The notes under the pieces are model-generated. The model was not told the DNA's origin and did no database searches. It worked only from the letters and a program-made list of their open reading frames with translations. A program made the position numbers and the translations under genes. A stretch of DNA of 47,874 nucleotides, taken from contig NZ_JAGSIE010000029.1 of NCBI RefSeq assembly GCF_018138385.1, forward strand, positions 1-47,874, in the 5' to 3' direction. This DNA is from Allobacillus saliphilus. GTDB lineage: Bacteria > Bacillota > Bacilli > Bacillales > Alkalibacillaceae. Each line of letters begins with the position of its first letter. Position 1 is the first letter of the stretch. Positions 9,089-16,863 of this stretch are shown in pieces.

Positions 9089-10258
9089 CTAAGCGTTGTT
9101 CGGCTTTTTCTTCGGACCAAAGAAATACATCATGATACTTACAGCTGCCATGAACAATGCAAGCATGAGGAAGAAGGATTGATTAGCGAAATAATCAAGA
9201 TAAAAGCCGCCAAAAATCGGGCCGGTGATGCTGCCAATACTAAACGCAACACCACATAATATATTGCCAGCAGGCAAAAGCATACTTGGCAACAGGTCTG
9301 TCATATAAGCAATCCCTAGGGAAAATAATGAACCTAGTAAAAGCCCTGCCAGAATAAACGTAGCGAATAATCCGATGAGGTATTGGTCGAACCATGTACC
9401 CGCAAAGAAAATAGCTGTCCCACTAGACAAAACAATTGTTAACATTTTCTTTCTGCCAATTCGATCACTGAATGCGCCGAGTGGAATTTGTGAAATGATG
9501 CCAGCCCCAGCAAAGCAAGGAACAATCACCGAGATTAATGCAACATCATAACCGATCCGCATCGCGTAAATCGGGAAAATGCTGTGTAAGACAGTTTCCA
9601 AAAATCCGTAAGCAAATGGTCCGAGTAATGCAATCCAAGCAATTTTCGTTGCATTCGTAAAACGTGCAATTGTATTGGAAGAGGAGATATCCATCTCTGT
9701 CTCATCAACTGGGTAATCGTTTTTAATCCAGAACATAAATATCCATACAAACAAACATAGAACAGAACTAACGATAAAAGGAAGATTTTGATGAATGGCT
9801 ACTAACTGAGTAAATAACGGCCCAATGGTGAATCCTAAACCAAACATCAATCCGTAAATCGCAATATACGTTCCACGTTTATGCTCCGGTGTTGTGGTAG
9901 TAATCCATGTTTGCGTACCGAAATGAAGAATATTATCCCCAATACCGATAAGCAATCGCAAAACAAACCAAAACCACATCGATTCCCATAATGTAAATGA
10001 AAATAATGCAATAAAGACAACCGCACCACCGAGTAAAATGACTGGTTTATAGCCATATTTACGTAGTGGCGGCTCTAAAAATGGTGAAACAATTAAAATT
10101 CCTATGTATAAAGCTGTCGCATGAAATCCGTTTAACGAGGAAGATACTCCATTTTGTTCAAAAATGATAGAAATTAGTGGCAATAATAATCCTTGTGAAA
10201 AACCAGAAATACCGACAAGACCTACGAGAACGGCAAATCTTCTTGCTGAATAGGACAT
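9089..10258 (-). CDS. Major facilitator superfamily transporter
   Basis: A 389-residue, 12-helix membrane permease. The loop between helices 8 and 9 holds the MFS signature GAFSDRIGRKK, and a shorter signature lies between helices 2 and 3 (EPPLRKYGYKP). Its position after yfkH matches yfkF of B. subtilis, a putative efflux transporter, but I assign only the family. The ATG at 10258 is preferred over a TTG at 10264 because GGAGG is then 7 nt away. It is divergent from the OsmC gene. Confidence 0.83.
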   Translation of the reverse strand: MSYSARRFAVLVGLVGISGFSQGLLLPLISIIFEQNGVSSSLNGFHATALYIGILIVSPFLEPPLRKYGYKPVILLGGAVVFIALFSFTLWESMWFWFVLRLLIGIGDNILHFGTQTWITTTTPEHKRGTYIAIYGLMFGLGFTIGPLFTQLVAIHQNLPFIVSSVLCLFVWIFMFWIKNDYPVDETEMDISSSNTIARFTNATKIAWIALLGPFAYGFLETVLHSIFPIYAMRIGYDVALISVIVPCFAGAGIISQIPLGAFSDRIGRKKMLTIVLSSGTAIFFAGTWFDQYLIGLFATFILAGLLLGSLFSLGIAYMTDLLPSMLLPAGNILCGVAFSIGSITGPIFGGFYLDYFANQSFFLMLALFMAAVSIMMYFFGPKKKPNNA

Positions 10259-10364
10259 AGACAATCCTCCATTGCTTATAAGCAGAATGAATGACGAACT
10301 TTCTCTCTATGTTAAAATAGAACCAGTTGAAAATCACGAAAAAAGAAGGATAGGTGAGTTACGA

Positions 10365-10751
10365 ATGAAATTCACGGTAACAGATGAAAAAATTACTAGT
10401 GAGCTTCCTGCAGGTGAACTAACGATTTCTGGAGATGAAAATGAAGGTTTCCGCCCATTTCAGTTAATGGTTTCGTCATTGGCTGGATGCAGCAGTTTAG
10501 TATATAAACGTATTTTAGCCAAACAAAAGGTCGAGTGGGATGAAATGACAGTAGAGGCGGATGTCACTCGTAGTGAAGACGAAGTGAACCGCATCGAAAA
10601 AGTGACACTGTTATTTAAAGTAAAAGGCAAAGATTTGAACCCAAAAAAATTACAAAAAAGTTTAGAGATTGCATCGAAAAACTGTTCAATGGTTCAATCC
10701 GTCGTACCAACAATTGAAGTAGAAGAGAAAGTAGAAATTGTAGACGCGTAA
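10365..10751 (+). CDS. OsmC/Ohr-family thiol protein
   Basis: A small cytosolic protein of 128 residues. OsmC-family proteins reduce organic hydroperoxides with two conserved cysteines, here Cys42 (AGCSS) and Cys107 (KNCSM). It lacks features that would separate Ohr from general OsmC members. The start is the ATG at 10365 after GGATAGGTGAG; a longer reading from 10272 adds residues that do not look like the family. An extended -10 (TGTTAAAAT, near 10307) upstream suggests its own promoter. It ends in a strong terminator. Confidence 0.85.
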   Translation: MKFTVTDEKITSELPAGELTISGDENEGFRPFQLMVSSLAGCSSLVYKRILAKQKVEWDEMTVEADVTRSEDEVNRIEKVTLLFKVKGKDLNPKKLQKSLEIASKNCSMVQSVVPTIEVEEKVEIVDA

Positions 10752-10771
10752 AAATGTAAAGCGCTCAATAG

Positions 10772-10806
10772 ACTCATCTTAGCTAAAGCTAGGATGAGTT
10801 TTTTTG
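10772..10806 (+). terminator. Intrinsic terminator of the OsmC gene
   Basis: Thirteen-base arms at 10772-10784 and 10787-10799 (ACTCATCTTAGCT with one mismatch) followed by eight T. Confidence 0.92.
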
Positions 10807-10958
10807 TTGATGACCAAACCGAAAGACAATGCCTTTGATCGTAAACACATATTTAAAAATAAAATGAATAAATTTTAAAAAAAGGGTTGTATTCATTTTG
10901 AAAATCCTTTACTCTAGTAAACAGATAAAGAGGTAAATCGTTAAAGGGGAGAAATCAA

Positions 10959-12272
10959 ATGGCATTTGTCGTTATCGCATCAGTACTAATTATGGTTATT
11001 TTAAGCTTATTGAGAGTGAACGTACTTTTAGCAATCGTCATATCAGCACTTTCAGCAGGCTTGATGTCCGGTATGTCGCTCGCGGACACAGTTAAATTAT
11101 TTGTTGAAAACATGGGTGGCAGTGCAAACACAGCACTCAGCTACGTGTTGCTCGGTGGATTTGCAGTAGCGATTAGTTTGACAGGCATTACAAGAGGACT
11201 CGTTCAATTTTTACGGAAAGCAGTCAAGGGAAAACGCGGAGTGATGTTAATCGCAATTGCTCTTATCGCATCATTATCTCAAAACGCAGTCCCAGTGCAC
11301 ATCGCGTTCGTTCCGATTTTAATTCCGCCATTAATTGCTTTGTTCGATAAAATGCAGTTGGATCGACGTGCGGTAGCGACTTCATTGGTCTTCGGATTAA
11401 AAGCGCCATACGTTATGTTACCAGTTGGTTTCGGACTAATATTCCAAGGAATCATTCGGGATAACATGGTTGAAAATGGAATCGAATTTACGTTAAATGA
11501 AGTGACACAAGCCATGTTAATTCCAGGATTAGGAATGGTTGTCGGTCTGTTGATCGCTCTATTTATTACGTATCGGAAAAAACGGGATTACAGCCAAATT
11601 GAAGCAAGTGAAGCTGCTTCAAGCATGGCAGATGAAAGTGATGAACCATTCAGTTTCGAATCAAAACACTTCATGACATTGATTGCTATCGTTGCAGCAT
11701 TAGTCGTTCAAATCATAACCGGTGAAATGGTGCTTGGTGCTTTAACAGGTTTACTTCTTATGTTTATTTTGGTAGCTGTACCGTTTAAGCAAGGCGAAGA
11801 GGTGATGTCAAAAGGGATTGGCATGATGGGAATGATCGCGTTCATTATGCTAGCCGCATCAGGATTCGGTGAAGTTTTGAAACAAACAGGTTCCGTTGAA
11901 GCGTTAGTAGATGCATCATCAGGAATGTTAGAAGGCAATAAAGCGGTCATCGCAATGATTTTACTCTTAGTCGGTCTATTGATTACGATGGGGATCGGTA
12001 CGTCTTTTGGTACGATACCAATTATTGCTGCGTTGTACGTTCCAATTGCTTTAGCTGCAGGGTTTTCGCCAATGGCCATCGCTGTTCTGATCGGTACAGC
12101 TGGAGCATTAGGTGACGCAGGTTCACCAGCTTCTGATAGTACACTCGGTGCGACTGCTGGATTGAATGTAGACGGAAAACACAACCACATTTGGGATACA
12201 TGTGTACCTACATTCATTCACTTCAACATTCCACTACTCATTTTCGGATGGGCAGCATCAATACTTTTATAA
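10959..12272 (+). CDS. Na+/H+ antiporter-like permease (ion transporter superfamily)
   Basis: A 437-residue membrane protein with about 11-12 helices and two repeated hydrophobic halves, matching the Na+/H+ antiporter family NhaC-like/YuiF type. Polar gaps such as LSQNAVPVHIAFVPILIPP near 108 and GDAGSPASDS near 388 are typical of discontinuous helices in the ion transporter superfamily. Cation or amino-acid substrates are both claimed for relatives, so the substrate is open. Start ATG with an AAAGGGGAG site. It is followed by a terminator and pdaA. Confidence 0.8.
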   Translation: MAFVVIASVLIMVILSLLRVNVLLAIVISALSAGLMSGMSLADTVKLFVENMGGSANTALSYVLLGGFAVAISLTGITRGLVQFLRKAVKGKRGVMLIAIALIASLSQNAVPVHIAFVPILIPPLIALFDKMQLDRRAVATSLVFGLKAPYVMLPVGFGLIFQGIIRDNMVENGIEFTLNEVTQAMLIPGLGMVVGLLIALFITYRKKRDYSQIEASEAASSMADESDEPFSFESKHFMTLIAIVAALVVQIITGEMVLGALTGLLLMFILVAVPFKQGEEVMSKGIGMMGMIAFIMLAASGFGEVLKQTGSVEALVDASSGMLEGNKAVIAMILLLVGLLITMGIGTSFGTIPIIAALYVPIALAAGFSPMAIAVLIGTAGALGDAGSPASDSTLGATAGLNVDGKHNHIWDTCVPTFIHFNIPLLIFGWAASILL

Positions 12273-12280
12273 AATTAGTG

Positions 12281-12323
12281 AAGGTTGGTTGTTTCTTTGT
12301 AAAAAGGGACGCCAACCTTTTTT
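12281..12323 (+). terminator. Intrinsic terminator of the antiporter gene
   Basis: Arms AAGGTTGG (12281-12288) and CCAACCTT (12312-12319) with T run. It separates the permease from pdaA. Confidence 0.85.
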
Positions 12324-12378
12324 GAATGGTTTTTCTTCTTTCTGCGAAACCTATAAGCAGAGAAGGAGGAAAATCTTC

Positions 12379-13158
12379 ATGAAAAAAATACTATCTGTTT
12401 TTTTAATCATTGCTTTTGTCATTGCTCAAAGTTTGCCCATCTTAGCGCTATCTAATGAATCACATGGATTCGGCTATAAAAAAAGTGAGGGAGAAACACC
12501 ACCTGATTTAGGATTTTACGCACCACTAATTGAAAAATATAACGGATATTATATGGGGAACCCAAATGAGAAGAAAATTTATTTAACATTTGATAATGGG
12601 TATGAAGAAGGCTATACAGGTATGATTTTAGATGTTTTAAAAGAAAAACAAGTGCCGGCAACATTCTTTCTGACCGGTCACTATGTCGATGATGAACCAG
12701 AGCTAACGAAACGCATGGTAAATGAGGGTCATATTATCGGTAACCATTCCGACAAACACTTAGATTACACTGCAGCAAGTGATGAAAAAGTTAAAAAAGA
12801 TCTTAAAACACTTGATGAAAAGATTACAACCGTAACATCACAAGATCATGTGAAATTTTTCAGACCAGCAAAGGGCGTCTTCAGCGAACGAACATTGGAC
12901 CTTACGAATAAACTAGGCTATGTCAATGTGTTTTGGACAGTCGCTTTAGTCGATTGGAATACAGGTGAGAAAAAAGGGTGGGAACAGGCTTATCGCGGAG
13001 TAATCGATCAAATTCATCCAGGCGCAGTCGTGTTGTTACATGCTGTTTCCGAAGATAATGCCGAAGCACTCAGTCATTTAATTGATGATTTACGGAAAAG
13101 AGGCTATGAATTTGCGTCACTCGATGAATTATTGTGGGATGAACTGTTGCCGTTTTAA
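12379..13158 (+). CDS. pdaA: Delta-lactam-forming peptidoglycan N-acetylmuramate deacetylase PdaA
   Basis: A 259-residue exported polysaccharide deacetylase needed to make muramic-delta-lactam in the spore cortex. Residues 1-25 form a signal peptide (basic start, then hydrophobic, LALS end). The NodB domain shows LTFDNGYE with Asp72, the zinc-binding HSDKH (His123, His127), RPAKG near 162 and LLHAV with His221. The FDNGYE variant of the usual TFDDGP motif is characteristic of PdaA. Start is the ATG at 12379 after AAGGAGGA, not the upstream codon at 12202. Length matches the 263-residue B. subtilis protein. Array 3 begins 14 bp after the stop. Confidence 0.94.
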   Translation: MKKILSVFLIIAFVIAQSLPILALSNESHGFGYKKSEGETPPDLGFYAPLIEKYNGYYMGNPNEKKIYLTFDNGYEEGYTGMILDVLKEKQVPATFFLTGHYVDDEPELTKRMVNEGHIIGNHSDKHLDYTAASDEKVKKDLKTLDEKITTVTSQDHVKFFRPAKGVFSERTLDLTNKLGYVNVFWTVALVDWNTGEKKGWEQAYRGVIDQIHPGAVVLLHAVSEDNAEALSHLIDDLRKRGYEFASLDELLWDELLPF

Positions 13159-13172
13159 TAAGATGAGTGGGT

Positions 13173-13508
13173 TTATCGACAGTTAGCGAGCGCTTATCAA
13201 CAGTCAGGGGAGCTTTATCGACAGTTATCGGGCGTTTATCAACAGTCAGGGGAGCTTTATCGACAGTTATCGGGCGCTTATCAACAGTCAGGGGAGCTTT
13301 ATCGACAGTTATCGGGCGCTTATCAACAGTCAGCCCAGCTCTATCGACAGTTAGCCAGTGCTTATCAACAGTTAGCGAGTGTTTATCAACAGTCAGCCCA
13401 GCTCTATCGACAGTTAGCCAGCACCTATCAACAGTCAGCCAGCATGTATCAACAATCAACGTAGCTTTATCAACAGTTCGCACACATTCATGAACAGTAA
13501 ATGTGGAG
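13173..13508. repeat. 21-bp tandem repeat array (array 3, 16 units)
   Basis: Sixteen units of exactly 21 bp with no indel. The core is TTATC(G/A)ACAGT(T/C)AG, and units alternate between a TTATCGACAGTTA form and a TTATCAACAGTCAG form, giving a 42-bp higher-order period in the left half. The last two or three units decay. Both strands stay open across it because 21 is a multiple of three. It lies between pdaA and a weak terminator, so it is probably in the pdaA 3' untranslated region. It shares its core with array 7. Confidence 0.95.
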
Positions 13509-13532
13509 TAAATTGTGTCTCCTCACTTTTTT
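13503..13532 (+). terminator. Probable terminator after array 3
   Basis: GTGGAG at 13503 pairs with CTCCTCAC at 13519 leaving a two-base bulge, followed by six T. If used, the pdaA transcript includes array 3. Positions 13533-13630 show no further feature. Confidence 0.5.
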
Positions 13533-13630
13533 CAAAGTTCCTGCCTCTCCTGGTGAAGTATATCAATCTTTTGTCAGCCAGCTGTTAACCATGTAAACTA
13601 AAGGTTAGTTTGAAAAGGGAGAGAAAATGA

Positions 13631-14500
13631 ATGTGGAAAGAATATTATCATGCCCCGGGAATGTATGATTTTGATTACGCCTTGAAGCGGTTATCATTAG
13701 ACCCGTTAATTCATGTAAATAAAAAAGAACGATACGTCGATGTACCTTTAAAATTAACTGCAGATGATCAATGCGTTGTTCGGGTGAAAGCAGAGGGAAC
13801 AATTGAAAAACCTGTTTTTTCTGTCATGTCTGATCATGACGAACAACAAGATGTCATTTTTGAGCACATCCGAAATATATTTCAGTGGGATAAAGACCTA
13901 CAAGAAATTCATGATTATTTCCAAGGAACTGATTTATCACTGCTATTCTTCACATACCCAGGCACGCCGATTGTGCGTGACTTTGATTTATATGGTTCAC
14001 TAATGAAAACATTAATTCATCAACAACTTAATTTGCGGTTTTCATATGAATTGACTTCACGGTTTGTGAAAGCGTACGGAAAAGAAGTCGACGGAGCTTG
14101 GTTCTATCCGACACCAGAAGAAGTTGCGAAATTGGACTATGAAGATTTGAAACAACTTCAATTCAGTCAGCGGAAAGCTGAGTATGTCATCGACACATCA
14201 CGAATGATTGCAAACGGCGAGCTTAATTTGAGAGAAGTTAGCCGGTTAACGAATGAAGAAGTGTTCAAAAAATTAGGAGCTATTCGAGGCATTGGTCCTT
14301 GGACCGTGCAAAGCTGGCTACTATTCGGATTAGGCCGCGACGATTTACTGCCTGGAGCGGATATTGGAATACAGAACGCTTTGAAGCGACTTTGGAAAAT
14401 GGAAACAAAGCCACTGAAGGATTATATTGAAGAAAAAGCTGAAGATTGGGCGCCGTATCGAAGCTATGCGGCAATTACACTTTGGAGAAGTATAGAGTAA
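13631..14500 (+). CDS. yfjP: AlkA-type DNA-3-methyladenine glycosylase (YfjP-like)
   Basis: A 289-residue base-excision glycosylase of the HhH-GPD superfamily. The helix-hairpin-helix reads LGAIRGIGPWTVQSWLL and the catalytic aspartate is Asp244 in LLPGADIG. The N-terminal 100 residues form an AlkA-like domain. It should remove alkylated purines by a single-displacement mechanism. YfjP of B. subtilis has the same length and lies near pdaA, which supports the symbol. ATG at 13631 follows AAAAGGGAGAG; an overlapping ATG at 13627 is out of frame. Confidence 0.85.
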   Translation: MWKEYYHAPGMYDFDYALKRLSLDPLIHVNKKERYVDVPLKLTADDQCVVRVKAEGTIEKPVFSVMSDHDEQQDVIFEHIRNIFQWDKDLQEIHDYFQGTDLSLLFFTYPGTPIVRDFDLYGSLMKTLIHQQLNLRFSYELTSRFVKAYGKEVDGAWFYPTPEEVAKLDYEDLKQLQFSQRKAEYVIDTSRMIANGELNLREVSRLTNEEVFKKLGAIRGIGPWTVQSWLLFGLGRDDLLPGADIGIQNALKRLWKMETKPLKDYIEEKAEDWAPYRSYAAITLWRSIE

Positions 14501-14506
14501 AGAAAA

Positions 14507-14534
14507 AAGCGGGTGAATACCCCGCTTTTTTTTA
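14507..14534 (+). terminator. Intrinsic terminator of the glycosylase gene
   Basis: Arms AAGCGGG and CCCGCTT followed by a run of T, 6 bp after the stop. The leftward pilin operon ends just beyond it. Confidence 0.88.
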
Positions 14535-14553
14535 GCTGGTTAGGCGATGACTA

Positions 14554-15840
14554 TTAATACTCTCCATCCACTAAATCCGCCCCTGTATCACCATCACCAC
14601 TGCCACCCGTTTCTGGTAGTGGATAATCGGCACAGACATTAGCGAAGGACGGATTATTCAGTTGGTCAACTTTATAATCTCCAGAAGGATTCACAATTGT
14701 TTTGCCACTGCCATGAATCGTTAAGTCACCTACTACATGAAGGTGGTTAGAGATGTTTTTAAAATATTCATCGGGGTTTTGATTAACGTAAATCGTTATG
14801 TCACCACCAACTTGTAGTACCCCATGTTTGTGATGATTAAAGAATAATCCTTTTTTAAATAACGCATCTCCGCCAATTGAGACAGTGACTTTATCAAAAT
14901 AAGCAGGTTCATCAGAAATAAGATGTTGCCTGACACCAAACTGGCCACCATAATTGAATCCTTGTTTGAAACGGGCACTTCCACAAGCGTTGAACATTCC
15001 GTGTTTATTGGACTTTAAAACTAATTGCGAATTGAAATACGCGTGATCACGAATCAATACTTCTGTATGTTTGCTTGGATTAATATACATTCCATTAAAG
15101 ACACCAGAACCAAGAATTGTTAATTTAGCATTTGCACTAACACTAATTTTTCCATCCGAATAAAAGTCACCTGTTGTCAGTTCATTGTTTTTTATTTCTG
15201 TTTCGCCTTCACCAATATAAACCGTTTCGCCTTCCTCAGCATCACAGTCGTTCAAACCACTTGTACAATTATGATCCGGATTTTCCGGCGGTGGTGGAAA
15301 TTCGTCACTAACCGAATCCCAATCATCAACATCATCGAGTGATCCACCGCTTGTCGCAAATCGTAAACGATAAGTTACATATATGTCTTTCTCAGTTTCA
15401 TCATCTACGCCGGTCACTTTGAGGAACACATTTGCACCGTCATCGGTCATTTCATAGCTTGATTTTTTCCGATCATCTTTAGATATCATAAATTTGCGTT
15501 CAGGGAAATCTTCATCAACAGTAAAATCCTTTGCTTCCTCATTCAGCATGTTAAATAAATCATGGAAGTAAAACGTCTCATTAGAGGATTCAAAATCTTC
15601 ATCATCAACATATTCAGCGAGCTTCAATTGCGTAAAGTCCGTACCGAGCTCAGCCAAATGAACCGCTCGGTAGTCTTCCGCGACGATTTGATTTTGCTTT
15701 CCCTGCGACAATATCGAATTCATAATCACAGTGGAAAAAAACATGATGAGCGATATGACAATAAGCACCATCAATAAAGCAGCGCCATTGTTGTTGGATA
15801 CAATTTTTGTGAAGTGACGGCTCTTTTTCAAATTGATCAT
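14554..15840 (-). CDS. PilX/GspK-like minor pilin with a beta-solenoid-like C-terminal domain
   Basis: A 428-residue protein, last of three pilin-like genes. Residues 19-45 are a type III-signal-like segment (NNNGAALLMVLIVISLIMFF) without the usual Glu at +5, as in PilX/GspK initiators. Residues about 60-165 are acidic and soluble. Residues about 200-390 consist of short repeats with alternating Gly, Val and Ile (for example SDGKISVSANAKLTILGSG) that resemble a right-handed beta-solenoid or bactofilin-like fold. Four cysteines lie at two sites (NCTSGLNDC, plus single ones near 283 and 397). An LPETG string near the C-terminus has no hydrophobic or basic tail. It probably sits at the pilus tip. 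The ATG used is very close to AAAGG; a TTG three codons later is possible. Confidence 0.65.
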   Translation of the reverse strand: MINLKKSRHFTKIVSNNNGAALLMVLIVISLIMFFSTVIMNSILSQGKQNQIVAEDYRAVHLAELGTDFTQLKLAEYVDDEDFESSNETFYFHDLFNMLNEEAKDFTVDEDFPERKFMISKDDRKKSSYEMTDDGANVFLKVTGVDDETEKDIYVTYRLRFATSGGSLDDVDDWDSVSDEFPPPPENPDHNCTSGLNDCDAEEGETVYIGEGETEIKNNELTTGDFYSDGKISVSANAKLTILGSGVFNGMYINPSKHTEVLIRDHAYFNSQLVLKSNKHGMFNACGSARFKQGFNYGGQFGVRQHLISDEPAYFDKVTVSIGGDALFKKGLFFNHHKHGVLQVGGDITIYVNQNPDEYFKNISNHLHVVGDLTIHGSGKTIVNPSGDYKVDQLNNPSFANVCADYPLPETGGSGDGDTGADLVDGEY

Positions 15841-15843
15841 CCT

Positions 15844-16314
15844 TTATTCATCCCTTGAATCTGAGTTAGGTGAGATCCGGTATAGTTGTGTATCGATTGA
15901 AAACGTTTTGAAACGCTGATCGTTTAATGGAACAACTGTTACTTGAAGAGGAACGGATTGTTGCGTTGATAAATTAATTTGAATTGATTCACCTTGTTGT
16001 AAGGCTGTATGATTAAGTGAAACATCTATTCGGTAAGGTGTTGTACTAATCGTGAAAGAATCTTCGCCATTCCTTGTAACCAAATAGGAAGAATCATCAT
16101 TCCGTGTCAGTGTGTAAAAATCAGCTGTCCGGTGTACGGAAATTAAATGATTAATAAATAAATTGGCCTCCTGTTGGGCGATCGAACGCGTTTCTGTTTG
16201 ACGATAGTTTTCAATCGCTTGTGTGGCAATTGAAAAAATTAGTGTGCTCACTAGAAAAAACAAAACCAATCCAGCAAGCAGCTCAACTAACGTGATTCCT
16301 TTTTGATTTTTCAT
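15844..16314 (-). CDS. PilW-like minor prepilin
   Basis: A 156-residue protein with a class III prepilin signal: a short basic leader MKNQKG, then ITLVELLAGLVLFFLVSTLIF, cleaved after Gly6 with Glu at mature position 5. The soluble domain is beta-rich with no cysteines. Its ATG overlaps the stop of the upstream gene by four bases (ATGA), and its stop is 4 bp from the next gene, so the three minor pilins are translated as one operon. Naming as PilW or PilJ type is by position and length only. Confidence 0.75.
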   Translation of the reverse strand: MKNQKGITLVELLAGLVLFFLVSTLIFSIATQAIENYRQTETRSIAQQEANLFINHLISVHRTADFYTLTRNDDSSYLVTRNGEDSFTISTTPYRIDVSLNHTALQQGESIQINLSTQQSVPLQVTVVPLNDQRFKTFSIDTQLYRISPNSDSRDE

Positions 16315-16736
16315 GAAGACACCTCGAATAAATAATAAGTCCGCATAATTTCTTCATTGTCTTTATCCAAAATTTTAATGATACCCCGTAGAATATCTTC
16401 GTCATCTGATTCTCGAAGTTCAATTTTTAACGAAAATTCAGGGTGTTTGATAAATTGACCATTGTTTTGAACAGAGGAAATCTCCAAGAAATCACTCGTA
16501 TTAAATCGTTCATATGTACCGGCTGATAACTCATCCGCATCAAGATTACGCAGATCTTCTAGCACAATATTGCTTAGATTGGTTGCGGTTAATTTGTCTT
16601 CATTAATATTTTGCAGGTTTGCCGATTGCGGAAACAAGGTAAAAAGACCCAGTAAAACGATAGATAATATCGTGATTGCTCCGAGTATCTCAACAAGTGT
16701 GAAACCTCTACTATTCAAAGAAAAATATTTTTTCAT
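16311..16736 (-). CDS. PilV-like minor prepilin
   Basis: A 141-residue prepilin. After the leader MKKYFSLNSRG the mature helix begins FTLVEILGAITILSIVLLGLF, with Glu at +5. The rest is acidic. The ATG at 16736 follows an AGGT site; a TTG two codons upstream is in frame. First gene of the leftward minor-pilin operon, divergent from pilB. Confidence 0.78.
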   Translation of the reverse strand: MKKYFSLNSRGFTLVEILGAITILSIVLLGLFTLFPQSANLQNINEDKLTATNLSNIVLEDLRNLDADELSAGTYERFNTSDFLEISSVQNNGQFIKHPEFSLKIELRESDDEDILRGIIKILDKDNEEIMRTYYLFEVSS

Positions 16737-16863
16737 AGGCAAATAACCTCGATTTAATCATAGTACTTTAGTATAATGTAATTATAAAGTGTAATATAAT
16801 ATAAAACTACTAGATATAGCTCTAAAAGTCACATAAAAGATGACAATTTAAGGGGAATGACAA
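16737..16863. promoter_or_regulatory. Divergent promoter region of the pilus locus
   Basis: An AT-rich 127-bp gap between the two pilus operons. TATAAT occurs at 16772-16777 on the plus strand, and further TATAAT-like strings lie at 16790-16805. No strong -35 hexamer stands out, so exact promoters are uncertain. Confidence 0.4.

Noticed and set aside
11708-12217. 169-codon frame antisense to the antiporter gene
   Set aside because: Lies wholly inside a conserved membrane protein gene on the other strand; no ribosome binding site; low-complexity Ala/Pro/Ile composition typical of antisense shadows.
13070-13493. Overlapping open frames on both strands made of seven-residue repeats (LSTVSER-like and TVDKxxL-like)
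   Set aside because: They are by-products of the 21-bp array, since 21 is a multiple of three. There is no ribosome binding site, the frames use repeat-derived starts, and the other 21-bp arrays (25606-25884, 27117-27456, 33062-33439) give similar false frames.
14554-14640. Sortase signal LPETG at the C-terminus of the PilX-like protein
   Set aside because: The motif is followed by acidic residues to the end, without the hydrophobic helix and basic tail that sortase substrates need. Probably chance.
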